A stretch of 64,000 nucleotides of DNA. It comes from a bacterium. GTDB lineage: Bacteria > JAGOBX01. The stretch covers positions 1 to 64,000 of the forward strand of contig JAKPEO010000131.1 of NCBI GenBank assembly GCA_029551925.1. Reading direction: 5' to 3'. The notes under the pieces are model-generated. The model saw only the letters and a program-made list of their open reading frames with translations, made no database searches and was not told where the DNA came from. Numbering within the stretch: position 1 is the first letter of the stretch; every line of letters begins with the position of its first letter. Position numbers and translations under genes: made by a program. This document shows positions 53,906-63,616 of this stretch, one piece after another.

Positions 53906-55687
53906 ATGAAATTAGCGAAATTCGGCGGTAGTTCAGTCGCTTCTGCTGAACGAATAAAACACATATTTGAAAATATTATTTTAAAAGATAAAAAATTGAA
54001 GTATATTGTATTATCAACATTCGGTAAAAAAGATTCTAATGATATAAAAATAACAGACCAATTAGAAAAAATTGCGGCGATATCTTATTATCAAAATGTT
54101 TATCCGAAAGAAAATATAGATAAAATAAAAAATAAATATTATACAGAAACCAAAGCGCTCGGATTGAATACAAAATTTTTAGACTCGATATTTGAAGAAT
54201 TTGAAGAAATTGTAAATCGCAAATTTGATAATTTCGATAGATATTATGCTGCGTTAGTTTCGCAAGGCGAACGAATGTTTGTTAGCATTCCTGTAGAATA
54301 TTTAAAAAGCAAAGGAATAAATGCAATTGCTGTATACCCAGAAAAATGCGGATTAATAACCGATTCAAATTATCGTAATGCTGGATTATTGCCCGGCAGT
54401 TTAGAGAATGTAAAAAAATATGTAGATTCTCATCCGGCGGATATTTATATATTTCCTGGATTTTATGCAGTTGATAAAAATGGCGATTTTACGACATTTA
54501 GACGCGGCGGCTCTGATTATACAGGCGCGATAATCAGCGCTGCGCTTGATGTAGAGTTATATGAAAACTGGACTGATGTCAACGGGATATTAAGAGTTGA
54601 TCCCACGCTATTTAAAGATGAAAATATAACAGTTGAAACAATAAAAATAATTTCTTATCGTGAAGTAAGAGAATTAGCATACGGCGGCGCAAAAGTATTG
54701 CATAGCGGCACGCTCAAACCGTTGCGCGAAAAAAAAATACCTTTGCAAATACGCAATACTTTTGATATTAATAATGAAGGCACTCTTGTAGTTGCTAAAA
54801 AAGAAAAAACTTACGAAGTAGTGAAAGGTATTGCCTGCCGCGAAAATATTTATTTTTTGAATATTACAAAAGAAGATATGGATAATGAAATCGGCGCGGC
54901 ATATAATATCGAAAAAATTTTATCTGACCATAAAATTTCGTTTTCGCAAATTACTTCAAGTATTGATTCATTGTCATACGCAATACCTGAACCTGAATTT
55001 TCTAATGATGAAGAGCGCAAAAAATTTAAAGATAATTTAGAAGAAGCGATAAACCTTATAAAAACTTCGCCTGAAATAGTGCCGGAAGAAATAAATTTAT
55101 TGTATCCTTTTAGTTTAGTTTATATTGTCGGCGAAGGTATGTATAATACAATTGGATTATTAGCAAAATTTACTAAAATACTATCGTCAAATAAAATTAA
55201 TATCTATACTACTTATCAAGTGCCGGAACAAGTAAATGTTATTTTTGGAGTAAAGCAATCTGACGGCAAAAAAGCAGTGAAAGAATTGTATCGCGCTTTG
55301 TTTATAAATAAAATCAATACTGAATATTCATTAGAAAAAGAAAATATAATTGTTTCATTAATCTCGATTGCAAAAAATTATTGTGCTACTTCTCTTAATG
55401 AAATAGCCGCGGAAGTAAATGTTCAAATAAACGGAAAAACTGTGATCATAGAATTTTCAAATATTTTTTCCGAAGCGGAAAAAAGATATATGGAGAATCT
55501 GCAAGAATTAGAAAAATTTGTAAAAATGAAAGACGGCATTGTAGCGCAGACAAAACAAATATTCAAAGAAAAATTGGAAAACGCATTTAACAATAAAATT
55601 AGGAAAATTTATTTTGAAACCAATTATGAACAAAACGAACGAATTTTTTTTATAACATTCGAAAAGGAATTAAAATATCCAATTTAA
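53906..55687 (+). CDS. lysC: Aspartate kinase with long C-terminal extension
   Basis: 593 residues; aspartokinases are usually 400-470. The catalytic domain has LAKFGGSSVASAERI, ALVSQGERM, FRRGGSDYTGAII, YENWTDVNGILRVDP and LAYGGAKVLHSGTL. Regulatory ACT-like domains begin near 305, but the part from about 450 to the end goes beyond the usual ACT pair and is not recognised. The enzyme commits aspartate to the lysine/DAP, threonine and methionine routes, which fits the meso-DAP wall. No homoserine dehydrogenase domain is fused. Confidence 0.9.
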   Translation: MKLAKFGGSSVASAERIKHIFENIILKDKKLKYIVLSTFGKKDSNDIKITDQLEKIAAISYYQNVYPKENIDKIKNKYYTETKALGLNTKFLDSIFEEFEEIVNRKFDNFDRYYAALVSQGERMFVSIPVEYLKSKGINAIAVYPEKCGLITDSNYRNAGLLPGSLENVKKYVDSHPADIYIFPGFYAVDKNGDFTTFRRGGSDYTGAIISAALDVELYENWTDVNGILRVDPTLFKDENITVETIKIISYREVRELAYGGAKVLHSGTLKPLREKKIPLQIRNTFDINNEGTLVVAKKEKTYEVVKGIACRENIYFLNITKEDMDNEIGAAYNIEKILSDHKISFSQITSSIDSLSYAIPEPEFSNDEERKKFKDNLEEAINLIKTSPEIVPEEINLLYPFSLVYIVGEGMYNTIGLLAKFTKILSSNKINIYTTYQVPEQVNVIFGVKQSDGKKAVKELYRALFINKINTEYSLEKENIIVSLISIAKNYCATSLNEIAAEVNVQINGKTVIIEFSNIFSEAEKRYMENLQELEKFVKMKDGIVAQTKQIFKEKLENAFNNKIRKIYFETNYEQNERIFFITFEKELKYPI

Positions 55688-55708
55688 AAAGCGCATTTGA
55701 TTTTTTTT

Positions 55709-57004
55709 ATGACACAAAAAAAAATAATAATATTAGGCGGTGGTTTGTCTGGATTGGCTGCTGCTTATTTTTGCGAACAACAGAAACAGGATTATGCGCT
55801 TTTTGAAAAAGAAGAAAAAATTGGCGGATTATGTAAAAGTCATTACATTGACGGTTTTACTTTTGACTACACAGGGCATTTGCTTCATTTTACTAATGAC
55901 TTTGCTAAAAAAATTGTATTTGATTTATTAGCAGAAGAATTAACTGAAAAGACAAGAAACTCTTATATTTTTTATAAAAAGAAATTTATACCATTTCCAT
56001 TTCAACAGCATTTAGGATATTTATCAGAAAACGAAAAAATCCAGTGTTTTATTGATTTTTTAGATAGTTATTTTACTAAAAAAAATAATTATAAAAATTT
56101 CGAAGATTGGGCGCTCACATTTTACGGCGCAGGTATAGCAAAAAAATTTATGCTGCCGTATAATTTGAAATTGTATAAATATGATTTAAAAAAAATAACT
56201 ACTGATTGGTTTGGCGCTTATATGCCGCAATTGAAATTATATGAAATGCTAAAATCACTTACAATTCAAAAAAATCAATATTGTGGCTATAATTCTATTT
56301 TTTATTATCCGCGGCAATGCGGAATAAATCAATTAATAACCGCAGTTTCTAAACATTTAAAGAATATAAATTGTAGAGCAGTTGTATATTCTGTGAATAT
56401 TCAAAAAAAATATATAGAAGTTGATAATCAAAAAATTTTTTATGATTATTTGATAAATACTATTCCGCTTCCTGAATTTTTAAAATTGCTCATTCCTAAA
56501 ATTAAAAATTTGAGCGCAGCGCTCGATAAATTAGAATATACTTCTGTCTATAATATAAATTACGGAATAGAAACAAATACGGCAAATAAGCTGCACTGGC
56601 TTTATTTTCCTGAAAATAAATTTCAATTTTATCGCTGCGGATTTTATCATAATTTTTCTAAAAATATGACGCCGTATAGAAATCAGCATTCTGCATATAT
56701 TGAAATAAGTTATAGAAAAATTTTACAAAATATTAATGACTTACACAGGGCGATTAAAAACCAATTTTTTGATTTTGGCGTATATAACAAAAAAAATTCA
56801 AAGATTATATTAGAATTTCCGCTTGATATTAAATACGCTTATGTTATTTACAATAAACATCGAAAAAAAATAATTGAATATTTGTCGGATTATTTTTTTA
56901 AAAATTCGATAATATCCATCGGGAGATACGCTGAGTGGAATTATTCGTCGATGCAGGATTCTATTGTCACAGCATATAATAAAATAATAAACTTGAATAA
57001 ATAA
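55709..57004 (+). CDS. FAD-dependent protoporphyrinogen-oxidase/UGM-like oxidoreductase
   Basis: 431 residues from the ATG at 55709; a TTG at 55697 is the alternative and no ribosome-binding site decides. The FAD-binding start IIILGGGLSGLAAAYFCEQ and the KEEKIGGLCKSHYIDGFTFDYTGHLLHF segment are typical of the amine-oxidase/UDP-galactopyranose-mutase branch. This subtype (HxxFxFPFQ-like IPFPFQQHLG element, FYGAGIAKKFMLPYN) is often annotated as protoporphyrinogen oxidase yet found with glycan genes. No heme gene is nearby, so the reaction is left open. It converges with the gene at 57008, only 3 bases away. Confidence 0.75.
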   Translation: MTQKKIIILGGGLSGLAAAYFCEQQKQDYALFEKEEKIGGLCKSHYIDGFTFDYTGHLLHFTNDFAKKIVFDLLAEELTEKTRNSYIFYKKKFIPFPFQQHLGYLSENEKIQCFIDFLDSYFTKKNNYKNFEDWALTFYGAGIAKKFMLPYNLKLYKYDLKKITTDWFGAYMPQLKLYEMLKSLTIQKNQYCGYNSIFYYPRQCGINQLITAVSKHLKNINCRAVVYSVNIQKKYIEVDNQKIFYDYLINTIPLPEFLKLLIPKIKNLSAALDKLEYTSVYNINYGIETNTANKLHWLYFPENKFQFYRCGFYHNFSKNMTPYRNQHSAYIEISYRKILQNINDLHRAIKNQFFDFGVYNKKNSKIILEFPLDIKYAYVIYNKHRKKIIEYLSDYFFKNSIISIGRYAEWNYSSMQDSIVTAYNKIINLNK

Positions 57005-57007
57005 AAA

Positions 57008-57982
57008 TCACCAAGCGCAGCGAAATCCGATAGTTTCGTCTTTGTACTCTTTTGGTTGGAAATAACGAAAGTTATTTCGGCATTCGTCTTTATTACTTCG
57101 CCAGCAGCCGCCTTTTAGAATTTTATATTTATAATTGTAATCATCTGATGAAATATAATTGCCAGGATAAGGCAAATACCAATCTTCGCACCATTCCCAG
57201 ACAAGACCTGTAAGATGATATATCCCAAAGATATTACAAGGCGCTTGCTCGCTTAATCTATAATTAAACCACTCGCTATTTTTATTGGCTATTGCATTGT
57301 CTAAATTTTTGCCTGTCGCGTAAATATTTTTTTCTAATCCTTGAGCTGCGTAAATCCATTCTTTTTCTGTTGGCAATCGTTTGCCAATACGTCTGGCATA
57401 AGTATTAGCCATATTCCAATTTATATTTCTGACCGGCTCGTCTAAAAATTTATATTTTGCGATTTCGTCTTTATATTCAGGACAGACCAATAAAAAAGAT
57501 TTGACTGATACAGGCATAATATCTAAATAAAATTCTGCAATTTCTTCTTCGAATACAGGGCGCTCGTTTAAATGATGAAAATTGCTGCCGATAAAAATTT
57601 TGCCGCTCGGTATTAATGCCATATTTTGCAATCTGATTTTTTTGATATAATCGCGCAGTTCAAAAAATTTATTTTTTATTTCCTCGCCGATAATTAAAAG
57701 TTTATCTGTGCTTTTACTTTCAGATTTTGAGCGGTTTTCAATTAAATCAAGACATTCTTCCGCTAACATAGAGTCATTAATATTGAAATCGCTGCGATAA
57801 ATGTAATATTCTAATTCTTTTAACTGCTTTTCTAAATCATCTGCTGTTATTTTAGGATTGAGATTGAATTGCAGTTTATGTTTGAATATTATAAGATTAT
57901 TTTCGTAATTTTTATATGTATTGTTATTATCAGTATTTTCTTTTAGTTTTGATAGTTCGGCGCTTGTCTGTTCTTTTTTCAT
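57008..57982 (-). CDS. Formylglycine-generating-enzyme-like (FGE-sulfatase domain) protein
   Basis: 324 residues. About 115 N-terminal residues are helical and not recognised. The C-terminal two-thirds form the FGE/SUMF1 fold: MALIPSGKIFIGSNFHHLNERP, FYLDIMPVSVKSF, NINWNMANTYARRIGKRLPTEKEWIYAA, GLVWEWCEDWY and ILKGGCWRSNKDECRN with IGFRCAW at the end. Members either make formylglycine on sulfatases or serve as binding or other-oxidase domains; the substrate here is unknown. No signal peptide is seen. It overlaps the membrane protein gene by 4 bases. Confidence 0.88.
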   Translation of the reverse strand: MKKEQTSAELSKLKENTDNNNTYKNYENNLIIFKHKLQFNLNPKITADDLEKQLKELEYYIYRSDFNINDSMLAEECLDLIENRSKSESKSTDKLLIIGEEIKNKFFELRDYIKKIRLQNMALIPSGKIFIGSNFHHLNERPVFEEEIAEFYLDIMPVSVKSFLLVCPEYKDEIAKYKFLDEPVRNINWNMANTYARRIGKRLPTEKEWIYAAQGLEKNIYATGKNLDNAIANKNSEWFNYRLSEQAPCNIFGIYHLTGLVWEWCEDWYLPYPGNYISSDDYNYKYKILKGGCWRSNKDECRNNFRYFQPKEYKDETIGFRCAW

Positions 57983-58911
57983 TTTACAATATTAATATTA
58001 TAAGAATTAAAAATTTGCAATAGAATATTTGAAAAAATTAAATAAACGGATAAAATTATAATGAATGTTATTATCGGCAGCAAATCTAATTTAGCAATGC
58101 GAATAGAAAAAATATCGCGTAATGGTTTAATAAATTTTTCTGCGATAGTGAAAATAAAATTTTTTAATTCTTCAGACAGCGGTATTTTCGAATTTTCTAT
58201 GATGATGGCAGAAACCAAAAAAAACATAATTATTTCGATAATATCAATACAATTATAAAAAGCAGCAAGTATAACATTGATAAACTGATGAAAATTATAA
58301 TCTATTCTGATAGTAAAAACAACAATAATAAAAATTATTATTAAAAAAATTGTAGCGGCAAGATTGTCGTCTTCTAATAAATTAAATATTTTTGATTTGT
58401 AAGTTAAATCTTTTAGCGGCGCGGTAAATTCTTCAAATGCTGCGGAAATACTGAAAGATTCAGTTAAAATTTTTCTATTAAGCATAAACAAAATAAAAAT
58501 ATAAACTTTCAATAGTATAGATAAAAAAGAAACTATTGCTAATTGTATTGCTTTTATAATATTTGGCGGCCAGATATTCAATGCCATAGATGTTTCGGTT
58601 GTATCGAGCATTATAGTTAAATAATTTATATTTCTATTTAATTCATTTTTTGTCATTGTTGTCATAAACAAAAAAAATTTAAATAAGAATATTATAAAAA
58701 AACCGAAAAAAATAATTTTAATGTTATTATGAATTTTTAATATTTTTTTTATTGCAAGTAAGATATTATTGATTTTTGAATTTATCTGATTGATTATAAC
58801 TGAATTTGCAGATATTATTTTTAATTCGATAATCAATTTTAAAAAATACATTACAAAAATAAAATTTAAAAAAGTATGTATAATAGAAAAAATGAAATAC
58901 CTTAAATTCAC
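57979..58911 (-). CDS. Polytopic membrane protein with YggT-like C-terminus
   Basis: 310 residues, about six hydrophobic helices. The last part reads SEELKNFIFTIAEKFIKPLRD, then IAKLDLLPIITFIIILS, a match to the YggT pattern of Pro-x-x-Pro-x-R followed by GLDLSP-x-hydrophobic. A similar but weaker copy occurs in the middle (FEEFTAPLKDL), so the protein may be a double YggT. YggT proteins are small membrane proteins linked to osmotic stress or protein-translocation balance. The pairing with an FGE-like protein is unexplained. Confidence 0.5.
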   Translation of the reverse strand: MNLRYFIFSIIHTFLNFIFVMYFLKLIIELKIISANSVIINQINSKINNILLAIKKILKIHNNIKIIFFGFFIIFLFKFFLFMTTMTKNELNRNINYLTIMLDTTETSMALNIWPPNIIKAIQLAIVSFLSILLKVYIFILFMLNRKILTESFSISAAFEEFTAPLKDLTYKSKIFNLLEDDNLAATIFLIIIFIIVVFTIRIDYNFHQFINVILAAFYNCIDIIEIIMFFLVSAIIIENSKIPLSEELKNFIFTIAEKFIKPLRDIFSIRIAKLDLLPIITFIIILSVYLIFSNILLQIFNSYNINIVK

Positions 58912-59005
58912 GATTTTAAACCTTTTGCAATAAATAAAACTAACTTATTAAAAATATCTAAATTAAACAATTTTTTAAAAAAATATGCAATATTTATTTT
59001 TTATA

Positions 59006-59034
59006 TTGTTTTTTTAAACATTGTATTATAGAAT
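59006..59034 (+). promoter_or_regulatory. Possible promoter of the ilvBN unit
   Basis: TTGTTT (59006-59011) and TAGAAT (59029-59034) are spaced by 17 bases, 60 bases before the ilvB ATG. No leader-peptide attenuator or T-box was seen in the 182-base gap. Confidence 0.45.
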
Positions 59035-59093
59035 AAAATGCTAATTTTTTTTGAAAAAAGTAAAAAACATAAAAAAATAATTTGGAGAAGAAA

Positions 59094-60782
59094 ATGACAA
59101 AATTAACAGGAGCGCAAATTCTAATAAAGGTATTAAAGCAAGAAGGAGTAGAGTTAGTATTTGGTTATCCTGGCGGCGTGCTTATTCCAATATATGACGC
59201 TTTATACGATGCGGATATTAGACATATTTTACCGCGTCACGAACAGGGCGGTGCCCATGCTGCTGATGGCTATGCAAGAGCGACTGGTAAAGTAGGAGTA
59301 TGTATTGGGACATCCGGTCCTGGTGCGACAAATTTAGTGACCGGTATAGCTACCGCATATATGGATTCTGTGCCGCTTGTTGCGATTACTGGACAAGTGC
59401 AGACTTCGTTAATTGGCGGCGATGCTTTTCAAGAAGTGGATATTACAGGTATTACAAGACCTATAACAAAGCACAATTATTTAGTGAAAGATGTAAATGA
59501 TTTGCAAAGAATATTAAAAGAAGCTTTTCATATAGCGCGCACAGGCAGACCCGGTCCTGTATTAGTTGATATCCCAAAAGATGTATCTGTTGCTGTTGGC
59601 ATATATAATTCAAAATTATCAGATAATATAGAGATTCGCGGCTACAAACCAAATTATAAAGGGCATATAGGTCAAATAAAAAAAGCTGTAGAATTGATTA
59701 ATAAAGCCAAACAGCCGATTATCTATGCTGGCGGCGGAGTAAAAATTTCAGGTGCTACCAAAGAATTATATGAATTAGCAAAAACAATCAATGCGCCAGT
59801 TGCATTGACATTAATGGCGTTGGGGTCATTTCCGCCAGATGATAAATTGTATTTGGGAATGTTGGGGATGCACGGAACATATTATGCAAATATGTCTATA
59901 AATCATTCTGATTTGATTATTGCGATCGGCGCGAGATTCGACGATAGAGTAACAGGAAAACTTGAAGAATTTGCGCCGAACGCGCAGATTATTCATATTG
60001 ATATAGATCCTGCAGCTATTAGTAAAAATGTGAAAGTTGACATACCAATAGTCGGCGATGTTAAAACTGTTTTGACAGATATGCTCAACTATGTAAAAGA
60101 AAAAGAACATAAGGAATGGTTAAAACAAATAGATGTTTGGAAAAAACAGCAGCCGTTAACTTATAATCAAACAGAAAGCGGGCCATTAAAACCGCAGTAT
60201 ATAATTGAAGAAATATATAATTTAACAAAAGGCGAGGCAATAATTGCAACGGAAGTCGGGCAGCATCAGATGTGGACTGCGCAGTATTATAAATTTACTA
60301 ATCCGCGTCATTTTATTAGTTCCGGCGGTTTAGGCACAATGGGTTTCGGCTTGCCTGCTTCGATGGGCGCGCAATTAGGTTGTCCAGATAAACGAGTTAT
60401 TTGTATTGCCGGCGACGGAAGTTTGCAAATGAATATTCAAGAATTAGCGACAATTCGCGAGCATAATATTCCTGTAATAATTGCATTGTTAAACAATAGT
60501 TATTTGGGAATGGTTAGACAATGGCAAGAATTATTTTTTAAGAAGCGATATATGGCGACTGATTTAGTGAAGAATCCAAATTTCACAAAAATTGCGAACG
60601 CTTATGATATTAAAGCATTGAAAATAACGAAAAAATCAGAAGTTGTTCCTGCAATAAAAGAAGCGTTAAAAAATAAAGAGCCGTATTTATTAGATTTTAT
60701 AATTAATCGCGAAGAAAATGTGTTTCCTATGGTGCCTGCTGGCGCTGCGGTAAGCAATATGATTTTAGGAGGCGAGAATTAA
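59094..60782 (+). CDS. ilvB: Acetolactate synthase, large (catalytic) subunit
   Basis: 562 residues from the ATG at 59094; GGAG at 59084-59087 sets this start, and a TTG at 59082 overlaps that site. [16 protein letters not shown] with the Glu-containing [17 protein letters not shown] that activates thiamine diphosphate, [14 protein letters not shown], and the ThDP motif [10 protein letters not shown]...LLNNSYLGM are intact. It joins two pyruvates, or pyruvate and 2-oxobutyrate, in branched-chain amino acid synthesis. Confidence 0.96.
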   Translation: MTKLTGAQILIKVLKQEGVELVFGYPGGVLIPIYDALYDADIRHILPRHEQGGAHAADGYARATGKVGVCIGTSGPGATNLVTGIATAYMDSVPLVAITGQVQTSLIGGDAFQEVDITGITRPITKHNYLVKDVNDLQRILKEAFHIARTGRPGPVLVDIPKDVSVAVGIYNSKLSDNIEIRGYKPNYKGHIGQIKKAVELINKAKQPIIYAGGGVKISGATKELYELAKTINAPVALTLMALGSFPPDDKLYLGMLGMHGTYYANMSINHSDLIIAIGARFDDRVTGKLEEFAPNAQIIHIDIDPAAISKNVKVDIPIVGDVKTVLTDMLNYVKEKEHKEWLKQIDVWKKQQPLTYNQTESGPLKPQYIIEEIYNLTKGEAIIATEVGQHQMWTAQYYKFTNPRHFISSGGLGTMGFGLPASMGAQLGCPDKRVICIAGDGSLQMNIQELATIREHNIPVIIALLNNSYLGMVRQWQELFFKKRYMATDLVKNPNFTKIANAYDIKALKITKKSEVVPAIKEALKNKEPYLLDFIINREENVFPMVPAGAAVSNMILGGEN

Positions 60783-60783
60783 T

Positions 60784-61257
60784 ATGCATCATATAATATC
60801 TGTTACAGTTGAAAATAAATTTGGAGTATTGTCAAGGATCGCAGGATTATTTGCAGGACGCGGATATAATATTGGTTCGCTTGCTGTTGGTCCGACTGAA
60901 AAGGAAGATATATCCACGATTGTATTAACTGTTAGCGGCGATGATAAAATTATCGAGCAGGTGATAAAGCAGTTAAATAGATTGATTGATGTAATAAAAG
61001 TTGTAGATTTAACAGAAAAAGAAATAGTGAAACGCGAGCTGCTGTTAATTAAAATAAGCGCTGAGCACACTACAAAAAGGTCTGAATTATTTCAAATTTG
61101 TGAAGTGTTCAAATCTAAAATTGTTGGGATAACAAATAAAAATGTGATAATTGAATTATCCGGCGCGCCTGCGAAAATAGATGCATTTATCAATATAATG
61201 AGACCGTATGGTATTTTAGAAGTTTCGCGCACTGGATTAATAGCATTAGCAAGATAA
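60784..61257 (+). CDS. ilvN: Acetolactate synthase, small (regulatory) subunit
   Basis: 157 residues with an N-terminal ACT domain (HHIISVTVENKFGVLSRIAGLFAGRGYNI) and a C-terminal small-subunit domain ending GILEVSRTGLIALAR, the full ilvN/ilvH form. It gives valine feedback to IlvB. It begins 1 base after the ilvB stop; GGAGGCG lies in the end of ilvB. ilvC is not next to it. Confidence 0.96.
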   Translation: MHHIISVTVENKFGVLSRIAGLFAGRGYNIGSLAVGPTEKEDISTIVLTVSGDDKIIEQVIKQLNRLIDVIKVVDLTEKEIVKRELLLIKISAEHTTKRSELFQICEVFKSKIVGITNKNVIIELSGAPAKIDAFINIMRPYGILEVSRTGLIALAR

Positions 61258-61259
61258 TA

Positions 61260-62027
61260 ATGGCTTTGAATATAGGTATATTACAATTCGATATAATCTG
61301 GGAAAATAAAGACGCAAATAAAAAAAAAATCAAAGAATATTTAGATGCGGCATTAACAAATTCCGATAAAAAAATAGACTGGCTGATTCTGCCTGAATAT
61401 TCGCTGACCGGCTTTTCTTTTGATAAAAACAAAACAGAATTAACGCAAAGCGATTACGATTTTTTTGCGGAGTTAGCGCAAAAATATTCAGTGTATATTT
61501 CTTATTCTGGAATAATTAATAATGCGAATAATTTAATAACTATCAATGCTAATGGAAATGTAATTTCTAATTATTCCAAAATTCATTTATTTAGTTATGC
61601 CGGAGAAGACAAGATTTATAATGCAGGTGCACAGCCAGAAATTTTTGAAATAGAAAATTTCAAAATTTTACCGGCAATATGTTATGATTTGCGATTTTCG
61701 TATTTGTTTTGGGACAATGCCGAGAATACCGATATAATTTTAATAGCGGCAAATTGGCCAGATATTAGAAGTCATCACTGGAAAATATTAGCGCAGAGTC
61801 GCGCAATAGAAAATCAATGTTTTGTCTGCGCTGTTAATAGAATTGGCGCAGACCCGAAAAATAAATATTGCGGTGATTCGATGATAATAGCGCCGAACGG
61901 CGATATTATTTTAAATTCTGAAAATGCTGATGGGCTATTTACCGCAACAATTAATAAAAATGATATTATTTTTACTCGCGAAAAGTTTCCTGTATTAAAA
62001 GACCGCAAAAAAATAAAATATAAATAA
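61260..62027 (+). CDS. Carbon-nitrogen hydrolase (nitrilase superfamily)
   Basis: 255 residues. The catalytic triad is complete: E46 in ILPEYSLTGF, K107 in SKIHLF and C141 in PAICYDLRF. A second signature, WPDIRSHHWKILAQSRAIENQ, follows. The RFSYLF segment places it near omega-amidase (YafV/NIT2-like) members, which hydrolyse 2-oxo-acid amides. It begins 2 bases after ilvN, so a link to 2-oxo-acid housekeeping is plausible but unproven. Confidence 0.88.
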   Translation: MALNIGILQFDIIWENKDANKKKIKEYLDAALTNSDKKIDWLILPEYSLTGFSFDKNKTELTQSDYDFFAELAQKYSVYISYSGIINNANNLITINANGNVISNYSKIHLFSYAGEDKIYNAGAQPEIFEIENFKILPAICYDLRFSYLFWDNAENTDIILIAANWPDIRSHHWKILAQSRAIENQCFVCAVNRIGADPKNKYCGDSMIIAPNGDIILNSENADGLFTATINKNDIIFTREKFPVLKDRKKIKYK

Positions 62028-62069
62028 TAAAAATTGACTTTTAAAATTTTTTAGTGTATTTTATTTGGC

Positions 62070-63548
62070 GTGGTTATTAACGATATTTTAACTATATACA
62101 ATCATAAATTTTTTTATACTTTTCTTTCAATCCTCAATATTATTTTTCTGATAATTGTAATCTATAAAATATTAACTTCCCGCCGTGATCCGGTTGGCGC
62201 TGTTGTTTGGTTGTTTATTGTTATATTTATTCCTGTAGTTGGAATATTATTGTATTTTTTGTTTGGCTGGACAAGGTTCCATACAAAAATAAAAAAACTC
62301 GCTAAAAAAAGCGGGCATATTCAGCAATTGCGCATTGCTCATTTAAGAGAAACAGATAAAATCAAAGCTGCGGAAATTATTGAAACTTACAAAAAATCTG
62401 TTAAATCTAATACTTTGCTTTTAAACGCTTTTGAAGAACAGCATCCGCCGTCTTACGGCAATAGAATAGAAATGTTAATTTCAGGAAACGAAGCGTATCC
62501 TGAAATGCTTGAGGCGATTGATAGCGCTGAAAAAAATATATGCCTGCAATCTTATATATTTACTGATGATAATATCGGTTATGAATTTGCCGAGCGATTA
62601 ATAAAAAAATCTGAGAGTGGCATCGCTGTCAGAGTTATATACGATCCTATCGGCTCAATTAAAACCAAAAAGCGATTTTGGAAAATGTTAAGCAAACACG
62701 GAATAAAAGTAGAGTCGTTCGGTTCGTTAAATTTTTTAAAGCGCAAATTAAGATTGAATTTTAGAAATCACCGCAAAAATTTAATAGTAGATGGCAAAAT
62801 TGTATTTTGCGGCGGCTTGAATATTTACGATGATAATTACTCTAAATATTGTCAAAATTCCGAATGTTTTATTCGCGATTATCATTTCAAAATACAAGGC
62901 CGCGGCGCAGGTTATTTTCAAGCTGTATTTGCTAGCGATTGGTTTTTTTTAACTGGCGAAAATATTAATGGCTTAGATTATTTTCCAGCGCTGCATAATG
63001 AGACCGGCGATTCGATAATTAGAGTGATTGACAGCAATCCGATAACTAATTATAAAGTTTATTCATTGACATTATTAGGCGCTATTATGCACGCTGAAAA
63101 AAATATAAAAATTATTACTCCCTATTTTTATCCTGAACCGGAAATATTATTAGCGCTCAAATATGCGGGGTTATCAGGCGTAGAGGTAGAGATTATTTTA
63201 CCGGAAAAAAACGAGCATAAAATAATTGAATACGCTTCACAAAGTTTGTATAAAGAATTATTAGAATGCAATATAAATATTTATCATCGCAAATTGCCGT
63301 TTATACATTCAAAAGCGATGATTATCGATGATACTTGGGCTATTTTAGGTTCGGCGAATTTTGATTACATTTCAATGCGTTTAAATTTTGAATTATGTTT
63401 TGAAGCGATTGGAAAAGATATTATTGATAGATTAAATAAAATTTTTGAATATGAAAAATCTCAATCTGAAAAAGTTTTTGAGTTTGACCACAATCCGCTC
63501 AAAGTTTTACGCAATAATTTTTGTTCGCTTTTTGCGCCGGTTTTATAA
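62070..63548 (+). CDS. cls: Cardiolipin synthase
   Basis: 492 residues from the GTG at 62070. Two N-terminal membrane helices (about 12-32 and 45-65, with RDPVGAVVWLFIVIFIP) match the PLDc_N leader. Two HKD motifs follow: H234-x-K in FRNHRKNLIVDGK, then H413-x-K in FIHSKAMIIDD, each with the trailing GGLN or GSAN. It joins two phosphatidylglycerol molecules or related lipids to cardiolipin at the inner membrane. It may be read with the ilvBN unit, 42 bases upstream. Confidence 0.93.
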   Translation: MVINDILTIYNHKFFYTFLSILNIIFLIIVIYKILTSRRDPVGAVVWLFIVIFIPVVGILLYFLFGWTRFHTKIKKLAKKSGHIQQLRIAHLRETDKIKAAEIIETYKKSVKSNTLLLNAFEEQHPPSYGNRIEMLISGNEAYPEMLEAIDSAEKNICLQSYIFTDDNIGYEFAERLIKKSESGIAVRVIYDPIGSIKTKKRFWKMLSKHGIKVESFGSLNFLKRKLRLNFRNHRKNLIVDGKIVFCGGLNIYDDNYSKYCQNSECFIRDYHFKIQGRGAGYFQAVFASDWFFLTGENINGLDYFPALHNETGDSIIRVIDSNPITNYKVYSLTLLGAIMHAEKNIKIITPYFYPEPEILLALKYAGLSGVEVEIILPEKNEHKIIEYASQSLYKELLECNINIYHRKLPFIHSKAMIIDDTWAILGSANFDYISMRLNFELCFEAIGKDIIDRLNKIFEYEKSQSEKVFEFDHNPLKVLRNNFCSLFAPVL

Positions 63549-63616
63549 AAAAATATAGAATAAATTAATTTTAAACTCGTCAAATAAAAAAAATGATTTT
63601 CAAGGAGAATTATTGA

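Noticed and set aside
59041-59093. T-box or peptide attenuator before ilvB
   Set aside because: The leader after the putative promoter is only about 60 bases, A-rich and without a stem or a run of branched-chain codons.
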